A DNA stretch of 64,000 bases from contig JAMKCF010000009.1 in the NCBI GenBank assembly GCA_023634235.1, positions 4,092,001 to 4,156,000 of the forward strand. Direction: 5' to 3'. Position 1 is the first letter of the stretch. Each line of letters starts with the position of its first letter. The stretch comes from Pisaster brevispinus (Eukaryota; Echinodermata; Asteroidea; Forcipulatida; Asteriidae). The notes beneath the pieces were generated by a model. The model was not told where the DNA came from. It saw only the letters and a list, made by a program, of their open reading frames with translations, and did no database searches. Both the position numbers and the translations under genes were made by a program. Shown here in pieces: positions 53,384 through 64,000 of this stretch.

Positions 53384-56300
53384 GTGAGTGATCTGCAGCG
53401 AAAATTCATTAAAACATTTTTAATCTAGTCTGTAGTTACGTCTAGACCCAGTAAACTGGGGCGCTATACTCCTTAAAAAAAAAAAAAAAACTTTTCGGTC
53501 GTACTAGGAAGATGTAAAAAAAAAAAATTAAAGGAGTGCAGCACCCCAGTTACTGGGTCTAAGTTACGACATGACACTGACAGTGAGTTAACACGCTAAG
53601 TCGTTATGTTAATCAGTTCCAAATTAATAATAGTGAGTAAAAAACCTTTGTTTGTATTTAGAGAGTCTGGCTGTTGCCTGCTTGGTTTTTATATCCCCTT
53701 GTGGGAGTTTGCAGAGTTCCCTTGACGGGAAGCTCATCAAAAAATAAAAATTAAAAAAGGAAACAAAAATGGTGCATCATTTCTGTTGAGATTGAGTACT
53801 GGTTAGTTTCCTTTTTTTAGTGGTACTTTAATTCAATAGTAATTAAAACATACATGCATTTTATTTAAACAATAGATACACTTTGTCTTTGGTAATTTGT
53901 TTATATCAACTGATTTAAAAACATTCAGAGATTATTTTGTAGTTTCCTTCTTAATTTACTATCCACAGGTCAACCCAAACTAGACGAACATGGAGAACCT
54001 GTAAGTATAGCGATGTGCAAGAACCAATCAATAACCACAGAAAAGTTAGTTTAAAAAGTTTGGTACCAAGGGGTGGGAAAGGGGTCAGCGTAGCAGATTA
54101 CAGACAAGGAGGTATTGAAAATGTCCAATCCTAAATTAGAAAATATTGGTGAACTGAACTCCTGTTTTGTTGACAGTGATTTTTCCTTGTCTGTTTAGAT
54201 TTATTCTTATCGGAGTCAGCACTTGCTTCATCCTTCTGAGAATCTGAGTTGGATTTTATCAAATAAAGAGACAGCATGTTGACACGATTATAACAAAATT
54301 TGTTCTTTTCTTTCACTGTACTCCAGATTGCGGATGAGTTTTCAGATGAGTTTGTTGTCTCTGGCTACTTGAAGAGAGCCTACAAAGAAGCCAAAGACTA
54401 CAGAACTGTAAGTTTGCCTTTGATTATTGTTACAAAAATTGTTTTTTTATTTTTTATTTTTTTATTTAGTCAGCTTCCGCTTTTCAAAGTATCTCCGTTC
54501 AAAGCTGATGATGACATCACTCACTACCGGGAATTATTGTGTCTGGAGCCCTTTTGTTTTCCATCATGCAAACCAATGAATACCCATATTGATGGCAGTG
54601 AGTCTGGTACCTGTATATATAACAGCCTTGATATCATTTTGAAAAAAGGGAGAATACAGAGAATCCAGTTAATATAATCTGCAGAAAGGGTGCACTTTCG
54701 AACAGGACCTTGGTTTGTTTTTAATGTAGTCATTGCCCTTATTGATCGGAAGGCTTATTTATTCCGCAGATGATTGTCGAGCCGTCAGCACAGAAGCTTC
54801 TTCCAGACCCACTGACAGAGCCCTACTACCAACCTCCATACACCCTTGTCTTAGAAATGACCAACGTTCTAGTGCATCCAGAATGGACAGTAAGTGTACA
54901 GCTTTCCCATTACAGTTTCAGGGCTTTGGATGGCAGAAGATTATGTGATTTGTCAGTTGTGATAAACTTGGTATATTTGACTGACCTGGGTTAGACGCCT
55001 AACAAGCCTGGGCTAGATATCCGACAAGCCTGGGCTAGACGCCCAACACGCCTTGGCTAGATGTCCGACAAGCCTGGGCTAGATGTCCAGTGCACTTTCA
55101 ATGAAACCAATACCAGATCTGTGTATCAAGAGAGTTGCAGCAACTTCCAATTAGAAGCCATTTTTTGTCCAAAAAATGCATGTGTGCACACAGGGTGCCA
55201 GACTAGGCTAGACTGCACATTGGGTTGTGCTATATTTGGACCGAAAACAATTTTAGGTTGCTGTCTCCGAAGTTACCAATTGCTTTGACAAACTACGATA
55301 TTTTGATAGTCAAGTCTTGTCACTTTTCTGGTTTCAGTATTCCAATGGTTGGCGATTTAAGAAACGGCCAGGTGTGGACTACTTCCTACAGCAGGTTGGA
55401 CCACCACTCTTTGAAGTCGTCATCTACACATCAGAACAGGGATTTGTAAGTAGAGTCTGTCAAAAATGTTTTATACACTAAATAGGGCAATCTTCTTTTG
55501 ACATCATACTGTCAAAAAGATTTACAAAATTTGAACATTTATCCCTAACACTCTCCAGTGATTCACTGGGATCCTTCCTCACCCTTGACAAAATCTTTAC
55601 ACCATACAGTAACTCTGATGATGGTGGTATACCTGGATCCATAAGGCATGATCAGATTACTAGTGCAGTCTGCAGTCCAACAGCATCAAACAAAACATGC
55701 AGTTGGATTTTGAAGGGTTTGGGGTGGTTAGGGTTAAAGAGGCAATTATCCTTTTATGAAGTTTGGACCTGAAGCAAGAAAATAACAGCACTTTGATAAC
55801 AAAACAAAATAAACACCCTAGTGAACAAATGAACAAATTGCCCACTATGAATGGCATAAAATATCTATCTCTAATCTATGAATCTCTTCTTTGTTATCCT
55901 TTTTCAGACTGGTTATCCACTGCTAGACAACCTTGATCCCAATGGCTATATCATGTACAGGTTATTCCGTGATGCTACAAAGTACATGGATGGTCACCAT
56001 GTTAAGGTTTGTGCGGTACTTGAATTCAAGGTTGATTGTGAATTTGTTGTTGTTTAATTTTTTTTTTTTAAGTTATGAAAGTTCACCCCAAACAAGGCTC
56101 AAGACACTCTTGGATCTACATCTCAGCAAAGCATGAGTGTACGGGTGAGAACAAGCAGAAAGCCTGGTTTCACGCTCAAACACCCTGATAGGAGGAACCA
56201 GGTCGGACTGGTGGCACATTTACTATGAAAATATCTGGAGAAAAGACAGCGGCTGGCTACAGACCTACAGTGGGAAAGAGGTTGTACCGCTGATCCCAAC

Positions 56301-59300
56301 CCTTCACCAACAAGATTAACAAATCGAAAAGAAAGAAAAGTGTACATGAAGTGTTTATGAAGTATGTGTATTTGTTTGATAATGAAATGCTTTTGTCACT
56401 ATTTGTAAAAGCTGTTTACTTTTCCTCTGTCTACAGGATCTCTCTTGTCTAAACAGAGACATGGGAAAGGTTATCTTCGTTGACTGGAATGAGAAATCGT
56501 TTCAGCTTCAGCCGCAAAACGCCTTTGGTCTCAAGAAATGGGAGGGCAGTGACAATGACAGGACCCTTATAGATCTTGCTGATTTCCTCAGAAGTGAGAA
56601 CTTGTTTCCAAAATAATGTTGAAATGTCAAAAAATTTCAGTGAAAGTTCAGTGAATGATATGGATCTCTGTTTTAATTCACTGCTTTCGCTGTGGGGCTT
56701 GAAACAGAGCCTGAGCCAAAGCAGAATTCATGGTTTTGAAAAAGATGCTAGACTATTTTAGATTAAGAAGAATGCAACCTTACTAAAAGGTGTGGGTCAT
56801 CGCTTGGTTTTTGTCAACAGAATGCTGATTTATAGGCAAAATTATCAAGAAAGATAAAATTAAAGTCACCGGTGAAAGTTTCAGTTGAATACAGTGTCTA
56901 CTTGTTGAGAAAACAGGAAAAAAATCACAGTATGTTCATGAAGATCTTTGAATCCATTTAGTTTAGCGAGGCGACAGGGGGTACTAACCGCATCTTTGGC
57001 CATATAGAGGGCAGCATTCATACCCACACCTTAGGCATTTCCAAAAGTCGTCTGCAGGCAACTTTTTTGGAGATTTGGAGATTCAAATTTGTCTACATAC
57101 TTTTCTTGATTTTGAGTTAAGGGGGCATTTCAGATGAAATAATTTTGCAGGATGCTTGCTACCATTACCATCTTTATGATAAGTAGGCCTTCAGATAAAA
57201 TCACACCGATTCTTTGGGGGGGGGGTCATTACCAAAGATTAGAATGACCTTACCTTTAAGGTTTTACAGACACTGCATTACAGATTTACATTTTTAAAAA
57301 GTCTATTCCTAGCAGGATTGTGACACAAAGTGATGGAGAGATGTAGACAGATTTCCCCCCCCCCAAAAAAAAAAAATAAGTTGATATTTTGTCTCTGATT
57401 ATACAGCGATAGCAGTGAGTGGCGTTGAGGATGTGAGGCCAGTGTTAGATTATTACAAACAGTTTGACGACCCACTTGGTACATTCAAGACAAACCAAGC
57501 CAGACTACAGGTAAGAACAGTCGTCTCGTTTCATTAGTTTCTCATCACTATCAAGGGTCAACGTTGCAACATTTGCAAACTCATTGAGTTTTAAATCAAT
57601 GGGTGATCGAATGAGACTCGTCTGTTTGAGTTCAAAAGTAAAAATCTTCAACAGTTAGTCTTAACTTTGGAAAAATCAAAGCATAGGGTTATTTGCATTA
57701 TACTTCCTGTATCAAGAATGTGAACATTTATTTTGTAATTCACCCTCCCACCTATGGTCCTATTCAAACACTTCATGCTCAGTGATCTTCACTTCTAGTT
57801 TATGACTGTTGAGAAACAAACAAAAACAATGTGACAATGTGTACATGTTTTTGCAAACTATCATCTACAGGGAAACTTTTTGTTATTTTACAGTTCGGTT
57901 TCAAATACCTTTACTTCCTATGATAAAAAAAAGGCCCCCAGAAGTAGGGAGATTTCGAGCATGAGTTACAGTATCCTCTGTCCCTCTCTTTGTACGGGGG
58001 AAAGAAAGCATAGCATGGTAGGTGCAGGCCAGTGCAAGCTACACGATGGATTGTCTGGGTGAATATACATGTCGGCTGTTCAGCTGACCACAAAAAATAG
58101 AGTACGCTCCAAGTTGTTCTGGGCATTAGAAAATGTCTGCTGTAAGCCAGTTTTTGAAAATTTTACATGTTTTTACGTCATCTGAAGTATTGTTGCTTCA
58201 TCCTTCGCCGCCTTCGGATGGGACGTCAAGTTGTTGGTCCTTTGTGTTGTGTAATGCACATAAAATAACACAGTACACTTGTCTTTAAGAGAAAGGTTTT
58301 ACCATGGTATTTCTGGCATGGTTGGCTGCAGTCAGTTTGCGCTGTAGCACCCTGTAAACCATTACAAGGTGTTACATGTATACATGGGTCATATTATTCC
58401 AAAATAGCACCTCATACCTGTAGAAAAATAATGAGCGCTTCGATTTGCCCTTCAGGTGTGATAAAAAACGCATATGATTTTTGTACTGTTACCAATGTTT
58501 CCCCAAGGGTACTTTTTAAAAAGCTACTTCTAAAATCACGATGTTTGCAATATTGAACACTCCCTGTTAGATGCTTAGTACATCATGATATCGTTACAGC
58601 CCTCGGAGAGAACCAAGCTGTGCTATTGGTTCTACTAGATCTTTCTGCTGCATTTGATACTGTCGATACTAGTCGTCTCATTGATGTTCTCGAAGGTCAA
58701 TTTGGTGTAACCAACACAGCTAAATCTTGGTTTTCCTCATACCTGTTCAACCGCTCCCAACGTGTTGCCATTGGATCTTCTTTGTCAAATGAATTTTCCC
58801 TTGAATCCGGCCTTCCGCAAGGCTCTGTTGTTGGCCCAATCTTATTCAACACATACACAGCTCCACTTGAAATGATTCTCAAGCGTCACAATGTTCAATA
58901 CCACAAATACGCAGATGACATTCAAGTCTATACTGTCTACAACCCATATCACAATCGTGGTCTTGCCATAGCCACAGAAACTCTCGCCTCGTGCATTCAA
59001 GATATTCGCCAATGGATGCTCATCAACCGACTCAAGCTTAATGATGATAAAACATCATTCATGCATTTCTTGTCTCCCTACCATCTTAACAAGTTTGGCA
59101 GCACTAGCATTCAGGTTGGCGACACAGTTATCCACTCAGAAACGCAATGCAAAAATCTTGGTGTGATGTTTGATTGCCATCTGTCAATGAAGGAACAAGT
59201 AGCAAATATCTGCAAGAAATGTCATTACCACCTCCGTCGCATCCGGTATATCAGAAAATATCTTACGCACTCCAGCTGCCGCACTGTTGTCCAGGCCCTT

Positions 59301-62274
59301 GTAATATCCAACTTGGACTACTGTAACGCCATCCTTTGCAATATCCCAGAAAACCAGGTTCGACGATTACAACGTATTCAAAACTCTGCTGCCCGCATCA
59401 TCAGCAGATCAGGAAAATATGAGCATATTACTCCCATCCTCTTCACCCTACACTGGCTTCCAGTGAAGCTCCGCATAAAATTTAAGGTCCTCGTACTCAT
59501 TTGGAAATGCCTGAACTCCATGTCCCCTGTCTACCTCCAAAATCTCATATCAATCTACCAACGCGATAGCAGGCTACGCAAACTCACAGAAGGCACAACA
59601 CTCTGCAAGCCATTTTCTACAAAATCGGCTGGCCACGGTGCTTTCGGATACACAGGTCCAAGACTCTGGAATAACCTCCCCACCCAACTTCGGCAATCAA
59701 CTTCTGTTCATGTTTTCAGGAAACAACTCAAGACTGAACTATTTAGATCTATTTAGAGCTTTGCATTTATTACTTGTTAATTTTGATTGTACAGCGCCTC
59801 GATCTAGTTGCTAGGATTAGTGCGCTCTATAAGAACTCATTATTATTATTATTATTATTATTATGCTCTCCTGCCCTCTATTGTCCTAACTTTTTCTTCT
59901 GATGTCATGCAAAGGTCACTAATTGGTTGGTTTGCAAAAGCCATCTCCCATCTCGTCCTGGAGTCTTAAATAACCTTGACAACACAGCTGGGCAGATACT
60001 TAATGACTCCATCGTGGGCATTTTGCCCCCACAAATGGAAGACTTCCTCCAATGTATTGGGAAGACATTCCTCTGAAGATGCTACCATGTGTTGAGTTGC
60101 TGAACAAACTTGTAATGTCTAATGAAGATGTCGTCCCCAGCCTTGGAATGATATATGTAGGGCCATTAAAGTTGCATCACCCCGCTGCAAATTATCTTCT
60201 TTTGAAATTGCCAGAGCTTCTAAACAAAATGCTAGCAGTAATGAGACATTTATTGTTTTGTATGGGGGTTGGATTTATTTTTACTCCTGTGTGACCTTAC
60301 TGGGTAATTTATGGGGTTTGTTTTTTATCATGCTGTCTCCTGGATTGGGATTGGGCTACTTTATGTCTGTGGAATAAACAGTAATTAAGATGTGAGAAGT
60401 TATTCCTTTTGGAATGTGTACAAAAGTGTTTTATGGAAACCATTAGCGATCCCCTCCCCACCCCCCCCCCCACTGTTTCCCTCATCCCAAAGTCATTATA
60501 AGCATATAATGTGACAAAACTTGGTTAATACTTGGTAATTATTGCCTGTCCTGACTAATTGGCCAGCCCTAAATCTGTTAGATTTTCAGGGTTTTTTTTC
60601 TTCATAAAAAAGTAACTGATGAAAAAAGTAACTGAGGAAAATTAAAACCATGGCACTTTTGGCACTTTTTTTCCTCCCCATTTTTTCTTTAATAATATAA
60701 AAGAAAAAATGGGGAAAAACAGTGTCCCTGTATTGAATGGTTCTAGTATCCGTATTGTCTTGAAAAGAGTGCACATAATTCCTGTTCCAGAGTCACGCTC
60801 ACCTTGTGAAGTAGCAACTCAAAAATAAAACTTCTCTTCTACTTTTTGAAGAATGGACTTTTAATCTTGTGTTATGTGTTTGCCCTCGTAACACATGTAA
60901 ACCATATTTGGTGGTATTGAGCCCCTGTTTCGATGAAAGATTTGCAATTTTCGTTCGCTGTTTGTCCCCCTTTAAAAGGCTGGCTGGCAGACATATTGTG
61001 TCATAAATGTTTAACTGGTAGACAGCTGATTGGTAAATGATGATAATAGCCCTCTGAGACATTAGGAACCGGGCCAGATGTGCGTCTCTTACTGACGTCA
61101 TCATCGGACCATTATGGCATAATCATCTCACAGCAGACACAAAATAAATCACCTTAAGAAAACAGCTGATTTTTTTTATAGTTTTGCTTTTTACTTAAAA
61201 CAGATTGAGTTTCTTTGTTTGATGACAGTAACTACCCCTGATATCATTTCCGTGAATGTTGGGGGTAGATTTAGAGGCCAATGAAATGGTTCAGCTCAAA
61301 ATACAAAAATCTTGGATACCAATTTAGCTCTTCTCTCGTCTTGGATATTAATTAAGACTGTATGCCAAAGATGCATTTGACATGATTTTTCCCCTGGCAC
61401 AATTTCCCCATTGATGTCATAGCAGTGGGGGACCTTGTGGTGAAGATGGAATGCCAATGTGTGTACTTTCCATTGACTGTCTACGGCAGACCCATTTCCG
61501 TTCCAGTGTCTGGTGTACTTTTTTGTATTTATAATCTTTAGAAAAATTCTGAGGAATTCTGGGCATTGTCTGGACCATTTATATTTATTATGTAACAGAC
61601 CAAGTTATTACTTTTGAGTACATTTCCTTACAATGATATTGTCAGTATCTTGGCTGTAGTCTCTTTTGCAGATGACTGTAAGCATTTTGCAAGAACGCCC
61701 TCGTGTGTCAAATTTGAGCCTTTGTATAGCCTTGTCCATGCTTTTTATACACAAGCACGCGTTTCAAATCACCACTGGCCACACACGCAGCCAGAATTCC
61801 ACATTCACGAACTGCATATCGTACAAAGCAGCAGGAATAATACATGCACAAACTGCATATGAAGTACTTTGGGGTCGATGCAGGTTTTATTTTTAACCTT
61901 CCACAACGGCACTCACGCAGTACCCTGGCACTGGCAGGGATCTGTGGCCTGGCAGTGTGTCTCGACAACATGCAACTACCACTGGCAGCAAACTCAGTCA
62001 TGCAACATGAAACAATCTTCATGATTAGTCGAACCCCTTGGACATTTTTTCAAAGTACCTCCTGTCCGTTTTTGTATTTTACAGACAATTTCATTCACTG
62101 ATAAAAACCGAAAATATATGTGGATTTTTTTCAATTTATTGACTACAAATTTTCTTGAAAATCTGTTTATGTGTCTAGGCTGAACAAGAGAGGGCAGTGC
62201 AGGCAGCATCAGAAGGACAAGAAAAAGCATCTACCCTTGCAGGCAGCTGGACACAGAGACTAAGAGGGAGGTAG
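52966..62274 (+). CDS. TIMM50: Mitochondrial import inner membrane translocase subunit TIM50 (whole spliced gene, 9 coding exons)
   Basis: Tim50 is the receptor of the TIM23 complex, taking presequences from TOM to the inner-membrane channel. Nine exons join in phase to give 404 residues (human: 353). Residues 1-50 are basic, as in a mitochondrial presequence; 86-115 are charged and helical; 119-138 are the single membrane span; from about 180 on lies the FCP1/NIF-like domain in the intermembrane space. In that domain the catalytic DLDET region reads LEMTN (205-209), so both nucleophile-site aspartates are replaced, as expected for this non-enzymatic family. [33 protein letters not shown] and [12 protein letters not shown] are near-identical to vertebrate TIMM50. 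Start: the ATG at 52966 in good context; an upstream in-frame ATG at 52900 lacks presequence character. Introns contain a LINE (58557) and several repeats. Confidence 0.96.
53438..53572. mobile_element. Foldback element in TIMM50 intron 1
   Basis: 'tctagacccagtaaactggg' at the left is the inverse of 'cccagttactgggtcta' at the right. Pairing continues through 'actcctta'/'aaaggagt' towards an A-rich loop; arms about 36 bp. Confidence 0.85.
53969..54000 (+). CDS. TIMM50: TIMM50 coding exon 2 (32 bases)
   Basis: Encodes [11 protein letters not shown] across the junction. Acceptor 'atccacag', donor 'gtaagt'. Confidence 0.92.
54327..54407 (+). CDS. TIMM50: TIMM50 coding exon 3
   Basis: Encodes [20 protein letters not shown] and then EAKDYRT. 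Acceptor 'actccag', donor 'gtaagt', phase 0. Confidence 0.95.
54770..54889 (+). CDS. TIMM50: TIMM50 coding exon 4 (degenerate phosphatase site)
   Basis: Encodes [20 protein letters not shown] and then [19 protein letters not shown]. Acceptor 'ttccgcag', donor 'gtaagt'. Confidence 0.96.
54985..55094. repeat. 22-bp tandem repeat, five units
   Basis: Unit 'cctgggctagatgtccgaca' plus 'ag', with small substitutions, in TIMM50 intron 4. Confidence 0.9.
55118..55290. repeat. Partial relative of the MITE at 35532
   Basis: 'gagagttgcagcaacttcca' and 'tatatttggaccgaaaac' recall the 35532-35719 element. Confidence 0.45.
55338..55445 (+). CDS. TIMM50: TIMM50 coding exon 5
   Basis: Encodes [20 protein letters not shown] and then [16 protein letters not shown]. 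Acceptor 'ggtttcag', donor 'gtaagt', phase 0. Confidence 0.96.
55908..56006 (+). CDS. TIMM50: TIMM50 coding exon 6
   Basis: Encodes [20 protein letters not shown] and then [13 protein letters not shown]. Acceptor 'ctttttcag', donor 'gtttgt', phase 0. Confidence 0.96.
56060..56180. repeat. Interspersed repeat shared with 34470-34720
   Basis: T run, then 'caccccaaacaaggctcaag' and 'gtgtacgggtgagaacaagc'. Confidence 0.6.
56437..56593 (+). CDS. TIMM50: TIMM50 coding exon 7
   Basis: Encodes [20 protein letters not shown] through [14 protein letters not shown]. Acceptor 'gtctacag', donor 'gtgaga', phase 1 out. Confidence 0.96.
56697..56750 (+). mobile_element. GGCTTGGGCTC-armed element, right-end half copy
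   Basis: 'gagcctgagccaaagcagaa' then 'ttcatggttttgaaaaagat' matches the right arm, in TIMM50 intron 7. Confidence 0.6.
57407..57510 (+). CDS. TIMM50: TIMM50 coding exon 8
   Basis: Encodes [20 protein letters not shown] and then [15 protein letters not shown]. Acceptor 'ttatacag', donor 'gtaaga'. A C run and an A run lie just upstream of its acceptor (57353-57376). Confidence 0.96.
58190..58475 (-). repeat. Interspersed repeat with 'ttttacgtgcattac' core, copy 3
   Basis: 'ttcggatgggacgtcaagtt', 'aaaccattacaaggtg' and the following 'aataatgagcgcttcgat' also occur, separated, at 32390-32570 and 33340-33400. Confidence 0.55.
58557..59756 (+). CDS. Reverse transcriptase of a 5'-truncated LINE (L2/CR1-like)
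   Basis: An open frame with no internal stop runs from 58557 to 59756; recognisable LINE sequence starts at about [16 protein letters not shown]. Reverse-transcriptase blocks occur in order: [12 protein letters not shown], then [14 protein letters not shown], then [11 protein letters not shown] with the catalytic YADD, then [11 protein letters not shown]. The C-terminal stretch follows, with [26 protein letters not shown] and [17 protein letters not shown]. The endonuclease and the front of the protein are missing, so it cannot move by itself. It sits in TIMM50 intron 8 in the same orientation and is not part of TIMM50. The lack of stops or shifts over 1.2 kb suggests a fairly recent insertion. 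Confidence 0.92.
   Translation, partial: TLPVRCLVHHDIVTALGENQAVLLVLLDLSAAFDTVDTSRLIDVLEGQFGVTNTAKSWFSSYLFNRSQRVAIGSSLSNEFSLESGLPQGSVVGPILFNTYTAPLEMILKRHNVQYHKYADDIQVYTVYNPYHNRGLAIATETLASCIQDIRQWMLINRLKLNDDKTSFMHFLSPYHLNKFGSTSIQVGDTVIHSETQCKNLGVMFDCHLSMKEQVANICKKCHYHLRRIRYIRKYLTHSSCRTVVQALVISNLDYCNAILCNIPENQVRRLQRIQNSAARIISRSGKYEHITPILFTLHWLPVKLRIKFKVLVLIWKCLNSMSPVYLQNLISIYQRDSRLRKLTEGTTLCKPFSTKSAGHGAFGYTGPRLWNNLPTQLRQSTSVHVFRKQLKTELFRSI
59757..59863 (+). mobile_element. LINE 3' UTR and (ATT)n tail
   Basis: 'gtacagcgcctcgatctagt' followed by 'gcgctctataagaactcatt' and about eight ATT units. The same tail ends the relic at 11992, and a related one ends that at 40690. Confidence 0.9.
59864..62178. 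other. TIMM50 intron 8, remainder, no feature recognised
   Basis: C, T and A runs at 60462 and 60590-60620 and a small inverted pair at about 60680-60720 ('ttttttctttaata'/'aagaaaaaatggggaaa'). No exon or clear repeat copy seen. Confidence 0.4.
62179..62274 (+). CDS. TIMM50: TIMM50 coding exon 9 (C-terminus and stop)
   Basis: Encodes [20 protein letters not shown] and then [11 protein letters not shown], stop TAG. Acceptor 'gtgtctag'. It parallels the human Gln/Glu-rich C-terminus ending in SLTSRLW. The intron before it, 4.7 kb, is the largest in the gene. Confidence 0.9.
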   Translation, partial: AEQERAVQAASEGQEKASTLAGSWTQRLRGR

Positions 62275-62499
62275 AACTAATAGCGACTTGAAATACATAT
62301 TAAGATAGAAAGATAAATGGGCATAGTGTCCAAAGGAAATAATGGACAGGTGTTTTTTGAAAGAATGCACTAACTGTACAAGTTGTCTACCTAGGGTTCC
62401 CAACTACAGCCTGTTAAATCCTGATTCAATATTCACAGAGCTGTAAAGCAAAACAAATTCTTAACTAATTATTAGTTTGGAACCAGTCACAAACAGTTT

Positions 62500-62580
62500 C
62501 ACACCCTGCATGTTGTTTTTGGCTGGTAACCCATTTCTGCTCAGCCAAATTTTTCTGTGCTGAGCAAACTTGGGCACTCT
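62500..62580. repeat. AAGCTGCTTAGCA-type fragment
   Basis: 'ttttggctggtaacccattt' and 'tctgtgctgagcaaact' fit the family. Probably within the TIMM50 3' UTR or flank. Confidence 0.4.
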
Positions 62581-63394
62581 TGATTTTCCCGCCGTAACCA
62601 AACTGATTTGCATCAATTCCATTTACATTGATTGTCAGAAGAATGGTCTTTCTCAACCTAGCCCTCTTGGTTGGTAAAATTGTCATCAGGCGGGGGTGCA
62701 GGGGGGCAGTATTTGTAAACCATTTAGTTTGGTTTACCTCAGTGTGGTGTATACAAGCTGCATCTCCTTGAAAGAAATATTGCGCTCATCAGATTAGCTG
62801 TAAGGTTTGCTAAACAAAAAAAACGACACTTCCTTTTGGGGGTGGGGGAAATGGGTGAGGAGAAGGGGGATAATGTCATGTTATGAAGGTATGAATGTGA
62901 ATATATTATTTACTTTAAATTACAAATTCATTTTGTATGCTATATTCCAAGTCGTATGTTGGTGGCTTAAATGTGAATGATGTGATTGTATAAGATTGAA
63001 CTCTGACCTGTCAGCTGTGTATGAAGGGAAGTGATAACATTTAGTTTTTAGGTACAATTTGTTTCCTGTACAACTGATTATTACTACATGGAATCACATT
63101 CAAAGTTTCTGTATAGTGTTGGCTTCTTCCCTTGCCTAAAAGGGAAGAAAGCCAATCTTCCACAAATCTTTCAAAATCCACCGGGTGTGTTGATGAATCC
63201 AGTGTTGCACGACACGATCTCGGCACCAAACTACAACATTTGTCGGTGTTGAGCTACTGTAGTATGCAGAAGGATTTTAATGGGGGTTTTTTTTCACTCT
63301 AAAATGTTTACTCGATGTAATATTTACATCAGGGATAAAGAATATAATTTGGTGGTTTTGTTTTGGTTTTTTTTGTACCTTCTGACCCATGTGA

Positions 63395-63600
63395 TAAGCA
63401 CTGTGTACTCGTGCTTGCCAAGCCCTGTGGAAATAATCCACAGGTATACCACTCGGATGGGATTCAAACCCATGACCCCCAGCATTCTAGAGCAGGTATC
63501 TTAACCACTAGACCACCAAGCATGCCTAGTGACGTCAGGTCAGTTTGAATCCTTAATTACCAACAACAATTCAACAGATGTAATAATTGCATCGAAAATG
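63395..63600 (-). repeat. tRNA-derived SINE
   Basis: The minus strand has 'tggtctagtggttaagatac' (A box) and 'catgggtttgaatcccatcc' (B box) at tRNA spacing, with a body shared with 47245-47430. Confidence 0.7.
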
Positions 63601-63805
63601 AAGAATATTATTTGGGTTAGGGTTCAGTGAATACAAAAATAGATGCAATGAAGTCTTCATGAAACTAATTGACGTAACCTGACAAGTGTAAATTATTATT
63701 TTCTTTCTGCTGCAAAGAAAATGTAAGTTTCAAATCAAGTTTGAAAATCACAGAGTTCATTGTAATTGTACTACACAAAAATGTATGCTCTTTTTTGAAT
63801 TGACT

Positions 63806-63811
63806 AATAAA
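63806..63811 (+). terminator. Possible distal TIMM50 polyadenylation signal
   Basis: AATAAA, 1.5 kb after the stop codon and beyond a SINE. A nearer signal was not seen, so this is only a candidate. Confidence 0.2.
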
Positions 63812-64000
63812 ATGATTAATTTTCATTATTTTATCTAAGAACTACTTGTACTTTTTGTTTCCGTGTTTCGTTGTCTCTTGTTTATCATGAAATGTTTGCT
63901 TCAACCAAAAACGAAAACCTCCCACTCTCTCCCTCCTTCATGGTTACAACAGCTCCAGGGGGACTGTCACCATGATAACAGCAGGCCTGCGGATGTACAT

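Noticed and set aside
60052..60294. 80-codon plus-strand frame after the LINE
   Set aside because: No known motif or splice sites that fit TIMM50, and exons 8 and 9 join in phase without it.
1..64000. CRISPR array, bacterial operon or phage island
   Set aside because: No evenly spaced direct repeats with unique spacers; genes are spliced with GT-AG introns and interspersed with animal-type repeats.

Overview
This is a stretch of animal nuclear DNA, AT-rich and crowded with short interspersed repeats. It carries two spliced protein-coding genes and one GPCR whose coding part is a single exon. The phylum is inferred. The repeat families (terminal-inverted-repeat elements, tRNA-derived SINEs, L2/CR1-like LINE tails ending in ATT repeats) look like those I associate with echinoderms, most likely a sea star. 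No protein comparison could be run to confirm this.

Layout. (1) 1-4550: repeat-rich DNA with no gene I can name, but a GC-rich, CCAAT-containing island at about 2880-3130. (2) 4766-6003, minus strand: the last exon of a class A GPCR, closest by eye to adenosine receptors; a strong splice acceptor shows that a further 5' exon exists. (3) 6035-33250: about 27 kb with no recognisable gene, made of MITEs, foldback elements, minisatellites, SINEs and LINE relics. (4) 33459-51845, minus strand: a complete gene that I rebuilt as 16 coding exons, phase-consistent throughout, encoding a 663-residue ERMARD (ER membrane-associated RNA degradation protein) orthologue. (5) 51846-52965: the roughly 1.1 kb between start codons, a probable shared promoter. 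(6) 52966-62274, plus strand: a complete TIMM50 gene (nine coding exons, 404 residues), the Tim50 subunit of the mitochondrial TIM23 import complex. Its last intron holds a 5'-truncated LINE with a long undamaged reverse-transcriptase frame. (7) 62275-64000: probable TIMM50 3' UTR and flank with a tRNA-derived SINE.

ERMARD and TIMM50 lie head to head. They have no known shared pathway; the arrangement suggests co-regulated housekeeping expression. ERMARD keeps two separate R-[N/D]-x3-H motifs (RNILWH and RDHISH), the signature of HEPN-type ribonucleases, each next to a strongly conserved block. The most distinctive non-coding feature is a 12-bp minisatellite at 41082-41530. It appears to have expanded from the terminal arm of a mobile element whose other copies lie at 7566, 8438, 9129 and 56697.
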